Made by a program: the position numbers and the translations under genes
In this document: one piece after another, positions 12,448 through 25,215 of the stretch
How positions within the stretch are numbered: the first letter of the stretch is position 1
Layout of the letters: each line of letters starts with the position of its first letter
NCBI GenBank assembly: GCA_963580455.1
Contig: OY756961.1
Location: 5,809,001 to 5,873,000 of the forward strand
Direction of reading: 5' to 3'
Length of the DNA stretch: 64,000 nucleotides
DNA from: Euonymus europaeus
Lineage: Eukaryota > Streptophyta > Magnoliopsida > Celastrales > Celastraceae
Notes under the pieces: model-generated
What the model was told of the DNA's origin: nothing
What the model saw: only the letters and a program-made list of their open reading frames with translations
The model's database searches: none

Positions 12448-13220
12448 TGTGTAATTTTTTATATGATGTCCAAAATAAATATTTTTAAAATTTGAAAAAA
12501 TTTTAATTACATTTTGATCGGTTTTACGAATCCACCCATAAATTTGTTGCTGGAAACAAAAGTTAAATTTAGTATTAAAAAAAGATGACAATTATAGACT
12601 GTTGAATATAAAATCAAAATATTTGATGTTTCAATCACGGTGAATTTCATTTTTCTTTCAAATAAAAAATATACTTGTAAAATCATCGAACTTCAAATAG
12701 TTTTTTTTAAATCTTATTAACAATAATTTAAATCCTAAAAATTAGGACCTCATTAAAAATTCTTCAGTATATATATATATTAGGTAGCTAATTAAGTTTG
12801 TTTCATTTTGAAGAAAGATAGACATCGCCGGCAGCAGCAAGTTCTATTTTTACTCCATGTTAAAAAATTAATAAAGAAACATTAATTCATTTATAAATGA
12901 TCAGGGTAATTTAGTAATTTAACCACCCTTTAAAGAAGAGAGACGTGGGGCCGTACTTTCAGTTTCAGAGGGTCCTCGTGCGTTTCGTTGCGGTTTCAAT
13001 TTTTCGAATTCCGAGTCGCAGAGATCGTTAATTTACGGTTTTGCTCAACAGAAAGCCAGAACGCGCACGTGTGTGGTCAAGAACCACCCGCACGTGTAAC
13101 GTACAACTTTTTCCACCCAACCTCATGTCGTCAGCAGGCCCACAAGGCTCCAAAACTCCAAAACGGTCTGTCATAAAGTGACAAGGTCCCACTCTCAGCC
13201 CAAGCCCACAATAAATACTC

Positions 13221-13512
13221 AGAGCATCTCGAGCGGGGGACTTTTCAAAATTTTTAATTCCTCGATTAATCTTACTTATTTAATTTCATCATATTTTTTA
13301 TAATATAGTGATATGAACAAAATACATATTTGAATATAATTTTTTTTTATTTTATAATTTTTTTAAATATCAAATATCAACATTATTTATCTCATAATTT
13401 TTTATCACTTTTAATTTCTTTTATCATTTTATATATCTTTTAATTTATTTTTTTATCGCTCGCTACAATTTTCAATGTTACAGAATATTGCATCTATCAT
13501 TGTGAATGCTCT
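13221..13512. mobile_element. Putative MITE-like element, copy 1
   Basis: Bounded by CAGAGCATCTCGAGC on the left and GTGAATGCTCTCA on the right; their outer bases (AGAGCAT/ATGCTCT) are inverted. The interior is AT-rich and shares phrases such as ATATTTGAATATAATTTTTTT, AATATCAACA and TTTCAATGTTAC with sequence at about 14050-14345. Target duplication not seen. Confidence 0.4.
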
Positions 13513-14049
13513 CACACGGAGTAGCCTAGCCCCCTCAAAACGACAAAACCACTTTCTTCTCTCCATCTCTTCTCCCTTTCTCGTAACGTAAAAGGAAGCA
13601 AAAGAGAGTTGTTGAAACAGAAAACCTGAAACCGTTCTCTGGCGTTTGTGACTGTCAAAGCGGGTCTTCACGCGTGTGCGGGATCATATCATACGTAACG
13701 TACTGTAACAGTGTAACGACTCACCTTTCTCTTTTCTTTTTGGAGGTGTGCAGGTGCGATCGTGCGTGTGTGTTTGGTTTTCTGTTTTAAGGGGTTCTGT
13801 TACTGAGATCCGGGGCAACGAAAACGATTTTTCCTTTCCCCTCTCTCTCTCTCTCTCTCTATATACATATCTTTCTAACGTAATTGTAATGATGATGGGA
13901 TGTGTTTACGTGTAAGTACCATTTTGACCTTATTTGGTTTTGGTGGAGGAAAGGGTGATTCTGACATATAATCTAGAAATAATTTCCATTACTTTTATAT
14001 CATGAGAACATGCAAATATGTGGTGGGATAGTAGAGTCACAACAGTATA

Positions 14050-14346
14050 ATCTCTAATGGTAGACTTTCTAAATTTTTCAGCACGGTCCCACTTTTATTA
14101 TAGCAAAACACGAATCTCAATATAATCATATCAACAAAACAGATATTTCAATATAATTTTTTTCAATTTCCATTCACAAACACTCTAAATATCAAGCATC
14201 AACACCATTTCTCTCATACTTTTCTACCATATTTCACTTTTTCTAACATTTTACACATTTTTAATATAATTTTTAGAAATCACTTTCTCTGCATACTCCA
14301 AAATTTTCAACGTCATTTTCAAGTGCCCTATTGCACTTGCTCTTAG
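14050..14346. mobile_element. Putative MITE-like element, copy 2
   Basis: Contains GGTCCCACTTTTATTATAG, AATCATATCAACAAAAC, ATATTTCAATATAATTTTTTTC, then AATATCAAGCATCAACACC and a right end TGCACTTGCTCTTA. Several phrases match copy 1 at 13221-13512 and the partial copy at about 20990-21162. Ends are approximate. Confidence 0.4.
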
Positions 14347-16829
14347 TAATATGTTTAATCCGTGGAGGATTTTTCCCACCCTTAAGGAACTCTATGCTCT
14401 GAATCGATAATTGTTGTTTAAGTAAATTTAATACCTCCTCTCCTCGAATTCGTGACCTCTTGGATTCCAAATGGTTCTCCCATCAATTATATATGTATGT
14501 ATGTATGCGTGTGTACAAAAGAAAATTAAAATGAGATGATGTAATTTCCTGTTTTGAACTTCCTTTTGTCTCACGAGGCGTAGAGTGTGGGAAGTGATGC
14601 CAAATAAGGAACAAAATGAGAGATGCGTGCGACACAGAAAAATGATGAAGCTAACAACAGAAGTCAGAAAGAAAAAAAAACTAACAAGGAGAAGCAATGA
14701 ATGCACTTGTTTGTCTCCCTTAACTCCTGCAAATTATTTATACAATCTCTTAATCAGTCAAACAAGCAACCTCCTGTATATTGCTTACCTACTTTTCTTG
14801 TGGATTTATTGCTCACAATTCCTTCTAAAAACTTAGGTGTACATTAAATCAAATTCCCCATTTTATTCTCAATTTTTAAAAGGGTAAATAGGAATATTCA
14901 ATATAATTTGAATCCAATAAAATCTCAAATTAATATATCTTTGAGTGTTTTTTTAATGAGCTAATCTAATTTTGACCATAAGAATTTTATTTGCTAAATT
15001 TAATTATATGGGATTTCTCCACAAAATTTTCCATATATAAATATTTGTTAAATTTTATATTTTTGCCTTTTCTTCGGATAAAATCTATCACTATCATTGG
15101 AAGGGGACTAAATTTAATTAAAAATAAGACAATAAAGCATTCAAAATTAAAGGACGAGAAAAGTTGGTCAATTATTTCAACACAGTCAAAAAGATTCATG
15201 AGAATTAGATTATATAAAGTTTTTGATTTTTTTATATTTTGCAATAAATTAAAGTATGAGAAAATAACACAAAGTGACATTAAAAAAAAAATCAAACAAA
15301 AAGCCAAGCAAAGATGGGAGGATTGGAGTGTTGGTGACCACTTCGCACAAACTTGGCAAATATTCTGTTTATTCAAATTTGGATGTAAAGCAGTAGTCAA
15401 AGTACCTGGTTCCACTGATTACTGATAGGCCAAGACATGCATGATCATGAATTCCCTTTAAACTAATATTTTAAATATTATTTTTAATTCCCAATTTGAA
15501 TAACCAAAATTTGGGTTCCAAAAAAATACTAAAATTGATATTATTGTACATGCTTCACTTTATTTTGTGTCACATGTTTGTTGCCCATTCTCTTGCTTTC
15601 TTCATGGGCATGCAACTCAAGAAATACCATTTTAGGGTTCCACTAAAATTATGCATGACTCGTAGGGGCCCAACTAGCCATGATTTAATTACCGGGGGAA
15701 AAAGATGGATTTCACTTGTAATATGGATGCGGAAAATTTTGAGTTCGATTTCTACTATAAGTGATATCAATATATTGTTATAATGATTATCTTGTAAATA
15801 CATGAAATATGGGATGTCTAGTCAAAGAAGTCGGAGTGATTTTTAAATCTCTTAGAGGATATTTCATTTTGGCTAAAACCCGTGCCGATAATATGCATAC
15901 ATTTGCAATAGTATGCATAACGATAGGTCTAGTCATATTCGTAGACACAATATCGTAAGTCGATTGCTCTTGATAGATCGATCCTCTAACAAAAGGCGTA
16001 CTTAAAAGAGCAATTTGAGATATCATTGAGGGGTATGGGCCTAAAGCTTATATTTAAGAGTCTCCGTGATGGCAACCCTATCTAATTGATTGGAGATCTC
16101 AAGATCTAGGTTTAAAGGGACAATTCAATTGTGTGCATACTAACAATCAAATACTTCTTCCCCATTCCTATGACGAAAGAGTGCTAAATGCAGTAAATCA
16201 TGTTAAGTTATATTTTTTATGATTATTATTTATTGGAGAAATTCAAGTGGGATATAACATGATACATTTTATAAGATATCACAATCGACCCGAAGAGACC
16301 AACCATTTGCCCTCTTATCGAGCATAATACACATTGTAAATTCTTTTAAACAGAGACAATCACTCCTACCCAAAGCTTGAATTATTCTCATCTTGGCGTA
16401 GTAATTTTAAACTGATGAGCGGGTGCTAGGGTTTTGGTTGGGCAAACTGCCCCCAGATGTAATCGTTTAGTCTTTGTCATGTGAAGAATCGAGTAACCAA
16501 AGTTGCGATCAGAAAGGACTGAAATCCAGAACATGCATCGCATATGGAGCACTCACAGGAACTAGGAAGTCTTCTGGATCAAAATTAACACAATCATGAG
16601 AATCAAGAGTTCTTCGAAAAGGAACTATGTGATTCCTATTGTCTTGATTTACACTGTTAGCCAGATCAAGACATCAAATTCACTAGAGAGCATAACCGAT
16701 AGATTTTACTCGAGGAGGTTCAAAGCTATAAGCTAACCTATTATGATGCAATAAATATTCAATTTTACTCTGTCTCCTGCGTCTTCTCTGAAGCTTAATT
16801 GGACATGCAATTTTCATTCATATGGAGAT
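14347..16829. other. Gene-poor stretch
   Basis: No gene recognised. Frames at 14987-15415 and 14991-15425 overlap on opposite strands, are AT-driven and have no domain. The phrase GAGTTCGATTTCTAC at about 15741 is B-box-like, but I see no matching A-box at the right distance. Confidence 0.4.
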
Positions 16830-17624
16830 TGTTGGATATTGGTTGTAATGGTCTCGCATCAGACACTAACAAGTATGGGACCCACACGTCCTTTGGGATG
16901 GGTTCAGACTTAGTTTGTGAGCTCTAAGTTGAGTTTATAAGACAGTTATATTCGTGTATTAACTTGGACTCAAGGGCACACAACACAAGGTTTTGTGAGA
17001 GGAAATCATATTTGACCTTGGTTTGGGTTGTGCTGAGGGCTTGGGCTTAAGCCCATTTACCTTTGGTCATCTCTGTAGGTCTGTTAAAATTTTAAAACCA
17101 CGGCATTTGAATTTTTAATTGCTTTGTTACTAGGTGTAACAGCCATGTGGCGTTATTAACAGTTATAAATTATATAACGGATGGTTTGATTTTTTATTAA
17201 GAATTAAATTTTGATTTTGATTAAGTCCTTTTATAAAGGTTTGTTTAGAGGAAATAAAATCATATATTTTTTACACCGATTTCATTTTTAACTTCGCTAT
17301 TTCTCTGCCTCATCATTATCTGTCTTCCTCCACTCCTGGGAGAGAGAGTATTGAGAATTTTGATTCATCATTGCACTGTGGATCGTGTCATCATAGTATG
17401 AGACCAAGTATATCGGGGAGGTGATATTGTGATATCAACAAGCATACCATATAAAGGGAGATAATAAATCAATTTCAGGTCAGAGGTATAAACCTTGTCT
17501 CGATTTTTTCTATTGAAAGATTTTTCGAGCAATATTTCGTTTGATTATATAAGTGTGAGTTTTTGCTAACAGTGTGCTTTTTTAGTTTTATTGAATCTAG
17601 ATTTTACACTACCGATTTCTAACA
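16830..17624. mobile_element. Possible solo LTR
   Basis: The stretch begins TGTTGGATATTGG and ends CCGATTTCTAACA, giving TG...CA termini in a short imperfect inverted repeat (TGTTGGA/TTCTAACA), the usual form of a plant Copia LTR of about 800 bp. It contains no gag or pol and no second copy is in the window. The flanking 5-mers (GAGAT and CATAA) do not match, so a solo LTR with an eroded or absent target duplication is the best I can say. Confidence 0.35.
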
Positions 17625-18073
17625 CATAAATCTATTGAACAAAATTTATTGAAACTATAATGAGAATTAATAATAATAATAATTATTGTTATTATTGATT
17701 GTGTTTAATTTTTGAGGCCTCAATAATGGGGGCAGTAAAGAGAAGGTACAGGACAAGTGGTGGGGATGATGTCAAATACTTTTTGATTTTCCTTTTTATT
17801 TATTTTAATTTTTGAGGACTAAAAAGCAAAAAAAGCAATCACAAAGAGACAAACATATTCTGGTTTTTCTCCAAAACCAAACAACCAACAGCAATTCCAA
17901 GGCTCCAAACAAAGCATAATATGATGTCTTGAAAAGACACAAACACACAAACCCACCCACCCACACGAGCGGTTCTTGAGTTGCATGAAATCCAACACAG
18001 CACATACTTTTTTTATAAAAAAACCATTTTGTTTTTTAAATGTTTTTTTGAGAAAGATCAGTCTCAAAATGTG
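17625..18073. other. Upstream region of the MYB gene
   Basis: AT-rich intergenic DNA that should contain the distal MYB promoter. Minus-strand frames here have no recognisable product. Confidence 0.4.
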
Positions 18074-18083
18074 TATATATAAA
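18074..18083 (+). promoter_or_regulatory. Probable TATA box of the MYB gene
   Basis: TATATATAAA lies about 260 bp upstream of the MYB start codon, in a position compatible with a 5' UTR of roughly 230 bp. Confidence 0.45.
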
Positions 18084-18340
18084 CTATATATCTCGACTCC
18101 ATTTGCTCTTCATAGTTCAATTAGAGAGAGAGACTCGTGTGGGTTATTATCTTCTCTGTTTTGTTAAATCTTGTTATTTGATTCTTCTCTGTCACACCTA
18201 GGAAAACTCCCCAAAATCCTGTTTTCTTACCTAACAAACACATCTCATGGCATTGTGTGGAAGGGCTTGAAGTTTTCTTCTGATTTTGATAGTTCTGTTC
18301 TGTTTTCTGTTCTGTGTATTCTAAGGGGTTCTGGTTCAAA

Positions 18341-19801
18341 ATGACTCCACAAATCCTTCAGAGTGATTCCTGTGGTCTCTATGGATTTCAAGAAATGAGC
18401 TTTTTTCCTCCTGCTGCTGCTGCTCCTCAACTTTCTCTCTCTAACACATTTGGGGTTTTAATGGGTAATCATCGTACAGAGATGGAAACTAGGAATTCTG
18501 AAATGGAGTTTCAGATTTTGGGCGACCTAAATAAGAAACCATGGAGTTTTCAAAACAGGGGCGACGAGAGAAGTAGTGGCGGTGATGATGGTGATGGAGA
18601 AGAGAAGAAAGTCTTGTCCTTGAACTTAGGCGGTGAAGAAGAAGAAGAAGAAGAAGAAGAAGAGCAGCAGCAGCAGCTTGTTAGGAGCTCTGTCTCCAGC
18701 AGAAATGGACACACCAAGCTTTGTTCTAGAGGCCATTGGAGACCAGCAGAAGATGCCAAGCTTAAGGAGCTTGTAGCCCAGTATGGTCCACAAAATTGGA
18801 ACTTGATTGCTGAGCATCTTGAAGGAAGATCAGGTGCTTGTTAAAATGCCTGATCAAAGTATTGTAACTGTTGTTCCAAGACTTTCATTGTTGAAATACC
18901 TCATCTTTTGGCGTTCTTCCTTTTTTTGGTTTGGTTTGTTCTGGTTTATGCAGGGAAGAGTTGCAGATTAAGGTGGTTTAACCAGTTAGATCCAAGAATC
19001 AACAGGAGGACTTTCACTGAAGAAGAAGAGGAGAGACTATTAGCTGCACATAGACTTTATGGTAACAAATGGGCAATGATTGCTAGGATATTCCCTGGAA
19101 GGACTGATAATTCTGTGAAGAATCATTGGCATGTTATAATGGCTAGAAAGCATAGAGAACAGTCTAGCATTTACAGAAGGAGAAGGCCTGCTCCCTCTTC
19201 TTCTTCTTCTTCTCCTTCTCCTTCTCCGGTAGTCCTCCCTAATAAAGGACTTGATTCCATGACTTACCCAAACAATGCTTCTAGTACTGATCAATCCACC
19301 ATTACAAGCACCATTGATGAATCTGGCTCAACCAGCACTGATCTCTCCCTCTCTCCCTCCTCAACCAGACCACCCACACACATTTTCAGTAGATTCAGTC
19401 CTTTACTGCAGCAGCAACTCCAATTTGTGCAAATGGGTATGTTCATACCACATAAAGATTGCATCTTTTGTTAATTTTCCTTAATGGGTTTGTCTTGTGT
19501 TTGCTAATTAATGAGTTCTCTGTTATGAGATTCTGGATTTGCAGGTGAAAAGAAGATGGTGACAATGGGTAAAAATCCTGATTTTGACAAGTTTTATGGC
19601 ACTGGCCATGCATTTTATAACCAAGATGGACTATTGGTGGCGGGTGTGGACCAATCTGGTCAGTCAGATTCAAACTCATCAGAAGTGTCTGCAGTTGAAT
19701 CAGTTAGCACCAAAAGGACCAGTCCCCCCTCCATTGAAGGCCAAGAGAGTAAGAAGATGAATGCGCACTTCATTGATTTCCTTGGAGTGGGAGCGACTTA
19801 A
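18341..19801 (+). CDS. R2R3-MYB transcription factor, subgroup 21 type
   Basis: Nuclear DNA-binding regulator. Exons 18341-18833, 18954-19436 and 19545-19801 join in phase 1 both times and give 410 residues. R2 (about 129-178) begins [16 protein letters not shown] with Trp at about 133, 153 and 172. R3 (about 179-230) reads [16 protein letters not shown] to [17 protein letters not shown], with the first Trp replaced by Phe as is normal for plant R3. The wording of R2 and R3 is that of subgroup 21 (MYB52/54/56/69/105/110/117), regulators of lateral organ boundaries, cell walls and seed coat; which member is not decidable here. The N-terminal extension has a poly-Glu/Gln run coded by a GAA repeat (about 18634-18680), and a Ser/Pro run follows R3. 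The start is the first in-frame ATG after an upstream in-frame stop. Confidence 0.92.
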
Positions 19802-20989
19802 GATTAGTTAGTTTTTGGTTAAAATTAGAAACTATGGTTTAAACCATTGTAGCAACTCTCCTGGTGCTGTTAAATCAAAAGCTGAGCCTGCACTGCAGAA
19901 AGCTTAAGTTTCAATGCTACAGTCTTTATTGTACAGCCAGTTACATAAGTGGAAAAAAGAGAAGTTAAAGTTGAAAGGTTAACAGGAGATATGAGAACAT
20001 GAGAGAGAAAGCAGGCTTTGACATTGTTCTCCACCTCCTGGTCCTCCTCCTTGAAGTTATGGCATAGATTTGTGTATGAGAGGTTGAGTCAGGCAAAGCC
20101 AAAGTTTCTTTTATGACTTGGTGAAACTGACCCATTGAATGAACCTACCCATGTTTCTTGACTTTCAGTGTTTTTTGTTGGCTTACTTTTGTTGACCATG
20201 GTTTTACATGTGTGAAAAAAAGACTAATGAATGTGATTATAACATCAAGTGGGGTCTATATGGATCTTTGCATGACCACTCTATAGCTTCATGAAATGTG
20301 ACATTAGAGTTCTTCAATGATTGGTATGTGGACAAAGCATAGGTGTAACAATATAATGTTTTAGAGTTTAATAGTATCTTGAAAATAATGGCTCTTTGGT
20401 TTGTTTATAGCTATCAACTTAATTAATCTTTTGGCTAGGTATAGCTAACCCAATTGGTTAATTTTGATACCCATTGTGTGGCAGTGTGGCTTAGGCTGTG
20501 TATTTTGTCCTTATAGGCTTCCCTTTTGGTATTTTTTTAGGACGGACTGGTTACTCTTGTATAGTAATGATAATTGTATTCGCATTATATGAAAATGTTC
20601 GGTTTAATTTTTAATCGCATCACCAATACTCGACATATATGATAAAATTTGTAATCACAATACCTGTCAAAACTTGATATTTCTGATCACAAGTATTAGG
20701 ATTGCTCCAAAGTCAAATCTCATGTTTTGAATTGAAATAACTTAGATGTGCATTGGTAAAGTTATCGTACCCACACAATAATATAAAATCTAGAGTGTTA
20801 GGTAAATTCATGAAAAATCAATGTTTGGGCCGAGCACCCACAATGGGCTCTTTCTGCTGGGGCACTAGTGGCAAAAGGTGAGATTTTGCTGGGCCATTAA
20901 ACAGTATTCATGATCTAACAATGGAAATTGCTGGCATTTTTTTAATGGGCCATGAATGTGTTGATCCACAGGGTGCACACACAATTTTA
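19802..20989. other. MYB 3' UTR and intergenic DNA
   Basis: No further gene is recognised. The first few hundred bases should be MYB 3' UTR. Confidence 0.45.
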
Positions 20990-21162
20990 TCTTTAAATCC
21001 ATATTGAGTCTCACCTTTATTATAGAAAAATCAAGTCGGCAAATTTATATCTTGTTGGCACAATCATATCATCAATATATCCGACCACATCAGTAGTAAA
21101 ACACATATTTCAGTACATTTTTGTTGATTCAGCAAAAAATTACCATTGTATTTGTTCTTATA
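20990..21162. mobile_element. Partial MITE-like copy 3
   Basis: The phrases TCTCACCTTTATTATAG, CAATCATATCATCAATA and AAACACATATTTCAGTACA parallel GGTCCCACTTTTATTATAG, AATCATATCAACAAAAC and ATATTTCAATATA in copy 2 (14050-14346). It ends TGTATTTGTTCTTATAG. Boundaries are approximate. Confidence 0.35.
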
Positions 21163-22415
21163 GAGGATTCATATGTGGCTCATAAAAAAAAGATGGGGGC
21201 CCAAATTTCTAGAATTAATTCTTGAGAGTGGATTGTGCTGGGCTTAAATTGGCATTTTGTGCTTTGGGTTCAAATTTGTCTTTCAGTCCTCATGGTTCTT
21301 ATTTTGATTTCCGGCCCAGATGGTTGTGCATTTCAAGTTTTCAACTCGTTTCATTCATGAAATGGGCCGGGAAGTCTTATGAGAAGGAGACAATGTGTTA
21401 CAAAATTAATTTGTTGAATTTCCCAATCGGGCTAATTAACCCACCCGGATTAGTTTCTAAGATCCGAAGGAAGACAAAGAAACAAGCCAAGTTTGATTGC
21501 AATCAAATCAATCACAGTCAACCTGATAAAGTCAAAGTGACAGTGTGACAGTGGCAGTACTACAAAATAAATAGATAAATAAATAAATAATAAATGTATT
21601 GAGCAGAGAAAAAGGCTGTCACAACACACAGTGGAGATTCCTTGCACCTGAACTTGGTAGGCAGTTTTCCATTTGTAGCTAAACTCCAAACCCCATCCTA
21701 CAAAACCCAGTGGTAATCCACCTACCTTCTCCTAAAACCATCACCATAATTATATATACATAGGAAAATGCTAGTCATATATAAGAATACTTACATATAA
21801 TTAACCTTCTATAGTCTAGGTGGCATGACATGTAAGCACGTAACTGTGTTGGACTTATTACATTATTTAGTAATGGTGCATCTATCGTTCTTGTTGGTGA
21901 GATCCGACGTTTTTCTTCATGATGGTTGTGAGCTTCCAAGCGTGATATTTTAGAGAGAGAACGTTGCAGATGATTTTGGAGAGATAATGAGGAATAGAAA
22001 CAAAAGATTGTTATTTAAATGATTTTCGAAAATTTATTTTTGTTGCATATTACATCTCATACTGAATAAATTATGTATAAAGATTTTGTGTATGACTAGC
22101 ACTGTCGATATGTATATGAAGGAATCCTATGTGAATTGACTTAAAATGCGAAATCTCAATAAAACCTGTACATGTAGGGTTTATATGATAGAGCGTATAC
22201 GCTAGTTTATAAGATAACATAGATCATTTGCCCAAACGCAAATTTATTTGACAAATTAGTTTATTTTTTAGAGCCTATTTTCAAAATATAAGCTCACTTA
22301 ACGGACCCATAATATATAGCTTTTAAGGAACACCGACCAACATCTGGTTGTGCTTTTAGGGCACATGAGTGAGCCCTTTTGGCTTTGATTTGCTCGACCC
22401 TTTCACGTGTGTTCG
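21163..22415. other. Intergenic, no gene recognised
   Basis: A 108-codon plus-strand frame (21222-21548) has no recognisable domain and is probably chance. Nothing else supported. Confidence 0.4.
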
Positions 22416-22453
<38 letters not shown>

Positions 22454-22458
22454 TATAT
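22416..22458. repeat. (TA)n(CA)n microsatellite
   Basis: About twelve TA units are followed by CA units and a short ATATAG run. It is the first of three similar tracts within 530 bp. Confidence 0.85.
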
Positions 22459-22628
22459 AGATATATGTGTGGCCGTGTGGGTGTGTTTCTTCAAACCATC
22501 AAACTATGCGGCTCCCTTTCAATAACTTATATATATTCTATGATTATCTTGACAGGAAATTATATTGTGATTTAAATTACTCATGTCATTTTGTATGGGC
22601 GGTGGAAACTTGGCAGCATGTGTTATAC

Positions 22629-22664
22629 ATGTATATGTATATATATATATATACACACACACAC
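22629..22664. repeat. (TA)n(CA)n microsatellite
   Basis: TGTATATGTATATATATATA followed by CA units; second of the three similar tracts. Confidence 0.85.
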
Positions 22665-22910
22665 CATTGAAGAAAAATGGAAATATTGGACTGTTATGTA
22701 TATAAAGTAATATAAATATAAAGGATTTGTTTGGATCAAATACAATCATATAATGATTAATAATGTTTGTTTTCGGCTTTTCTTAACAACATTTTTTAAG
22801 TGTTTTTATATTAATTATGGTATTCTACCATTCTGTTCCATATAAAACAATTCAAAGAATTAATCAATGGTTTCAGAAATGAAGGAGAACAGAATCTCTT
22901 TCTGAGGACA

Positions 22911-22937
22911 TGTGTGTATATATATATATATACACAC
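22911..22937. repeat. Palindromic (TG)n(TA)n(CA)n tract
   Basis: TGTGTG, then nine TA units, then CACAC form a near-perfect palindrome that could extrude as a hairpin. Confidence 0.8.
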
Positions 22938-22977
22938 GGTGATTCTCAAAGGTGGATCTTGCACTTAAGTTTTTGTG

Positions 22978-24292
22978 CGGCATCCCGCCTCCTGGCCGTC
23001 CAATTAAATGGACGGTCAAATCTTTAATTTTTTTAAAATAAAATAATAATTGCTACCCAGCCGGACATCCCCTATCTCTCTCTTCAAACCAAACATCCCT
23101 CTCTCTATCTCTTTTAAATCCCTCTCTTGTCCGACATGAAAATCCATTCCGTGTGAATTCCCGTTTGAAAGAAAGTGGATCAAGCAAAGGAAAATTCTTG
23201 TGAGAAAGCCAGTGAGCTATTGAGTTCTCTTTTTCATCCGTAGTAGTAGTTTTGGAGTCCAAAATAATTTTTAAAAAACTTGAAAAATATACTTGTATTA
23301 TTATCCTTTACGAATTCAACGATATATCTCTTGTTCAAAACAAAAATTAAATTCATCATAATTGAAAACATTAAATATTTTTAGTTTACATTCAGCAATT
23401 TAGAATTACCATATCTTTTTCATGTTGAATGATTTTTGTTTCAAACAAAAAAATATTGTTGGTTTCCTAGAACCAATTTTTTAAAATAATTTGAACCCTC
23501 GAAGTGACCCCAAAAGATATAACATCATTTTAGGACCTCATAAAAGAATTCACACACACATATATGACTTGAGAAATTAAACCAAAACAATAGCAAATGT
23601 GGAATCATTATCACTTGATACACTATGAAATACATGTAATAATTATAACGAAGAAGTGAAGATAAAAAAATAAAAAAAGACCTAAGAGTTTTAGTTAATC
23701 ATTCCTATAGACATATAAATAATTAATTTCATGTTTAAAGGCTATATATATATAGTACTTCTCCATTAAAGATGTTTTGTTAGGGTTTATATAAGTAGCC
23801 CTACTTTTAAACCCTCAAACTCTAAAATATTTGAGATTAAAATTACTCGAATAATCTTAAACCTTAAACTTCAAATCGTAAACTCTAGACTCTAAATCAT
23901 AACCCTTAAATCTTAAATCAACTTTAAACCGCATTCATATTATACTTGATATAATTAAATAATGAGTTTTTAAGCTGGAGGATGTACAAAAGCCGAAAAC
24001 AAAGACGACAAAGAGTGATCAGAGAGTCGGTTCTGTTTTTGTAGATTTGATTACTTGAAGTAAAAATAAAATAAATTGTTAAAAAAATAATATTATGTGG
24101 GAAGGACAGTGAAACGTTCGAGATTTAAGCCAACCTTGATGAGAACCTCTCGTTTAATATAAAAAGTTGGCGAGAAAGAGGATCTGTATCGGCCGGGGGC
24201 CACTGCAGCTGCCATCACTGTAAACCAAGGTTCGGTCTTTAGACTTGGTCGACGTCATTCTTTTAATAAACAATTGCCTGGCCATCCATTTG

Positions 24293-24294
<2 letters not shown>
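22978..24294. other. Gene-poor stretch with degenerate telomere-like text
   Basis: No gene. A short inverted repeat GGCCGTCCA/TGGACGGTC sits at about 22996-23020. From about 23808 to 23935 the sequence is made of degenerate TAAACCCTAAA-like words (AAACCCTCAAACTCTAAA, CTTAAACCTTAAACTTC, TAACCCTTAAATC), described in the findings. Confidence 0.4.

Positions 24295-24360
<66 letters not shown>
24295..24360. repeat. (CT)33 microsatellite
   Basis: Thirty-three perfect CT units. It lies about 850 bp upstream of the WOX TATA region and creates spurious Ser-Leu and Arg-Glu frames on the two strands. Confidence 0.95.
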
Positions 24361-24362
<2 letters not shown>

Positions 24363-25044
24363 ACAGACACACACATTATATTAATCACTTGAACTCTCCT
24401 TTCCATGCATTCCTTCACATGCACTTGCCTAACCCCAAACCCTAACCCAACTTTGCATCTCTCACCGTTTCACATTACCATTTTTGACCCACCACCTCTA
24501 TCCTTGTCCTTTTACATCTCCATGCAAACCTTAATTCTCCATTAACTATGTCATTAACCTTAACTACACCCACCAACTGGGATATCCCTCAATCCCGATG
24601 TTTTCTTAATTACTTTAGCATGACATCTAAGTTATCATCACACAATGAATCTAATCATAACTACTACCGTATAGAATTATTCATTATGTTTTCATATATA
24701 GGAGAATGATCGATCATTTAGTGTATTCAAACCCTAGCTAGCTAGCTACTTCATGCCATGCCACCCAATTGATATGAAAAACAATTCACTATGCCATATA
24801 TGTTAATAATTAAGTCCCCTACATCATATAAGACTAGTTAGCTAAAACATGTGTAGGTCATACATATGTGGAAGATAATCAGTCAAAGCAGTCCCATAAG
24901 TAAAGGCGGTTGACTTCTTAAATAGAATGTTAATTAACAAATCCCATCTCTATCTCTATTATGTACATGTTTTCACAAATGGGTATAAAGGTTATTTCAT
25001 CAGGGTAATATTGTAATTTGATTTGGGTAGCATTCCTTCCACTA

Positions 25045-25060
25045 CTATATATATATATAC
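25045..25060 (+). promoter_or_regulatory. Probable TATA region of the WOX gene
   Basis: A CTATATATATATATAC run lies about 160 bp upstream of the WOX start codon; a second TATATAG is at about 25070. Either could be the TATA box. Confidence 0.4.
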
Positions 25061-25215
25061 AAGCTCATATATAGCTTTGAAATCCCAGTTTAAGCAAAAC
25101 CACATTTGATAGTGTACAAGCTTTCATTATATATTATATATATTGCATTGGTTTTAGTTTCAACAAAAAAAATGTCTTAAATCCCTACCCCTTCTCTCCA
25201 CACAAACACCCAACT

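Noticed and set aside
14987..15425. Two overlapping open frames of about 143 residues on opposite strands
   Set aside because: Mirror-image openness in very AT-rich DNA, no domain, no splice context.
15735..15760. Possible SINE or tRNA B-box (GAGTTCGATTTCTAC)
   Set aside because: No A-box at the required distance and no repeated copy in the window.
24154..24445. Arg-Glu and Ser-Leu repeat proteins across the CT run
   Set aside because: Both frames are products of the (CT)33 microsatellite.
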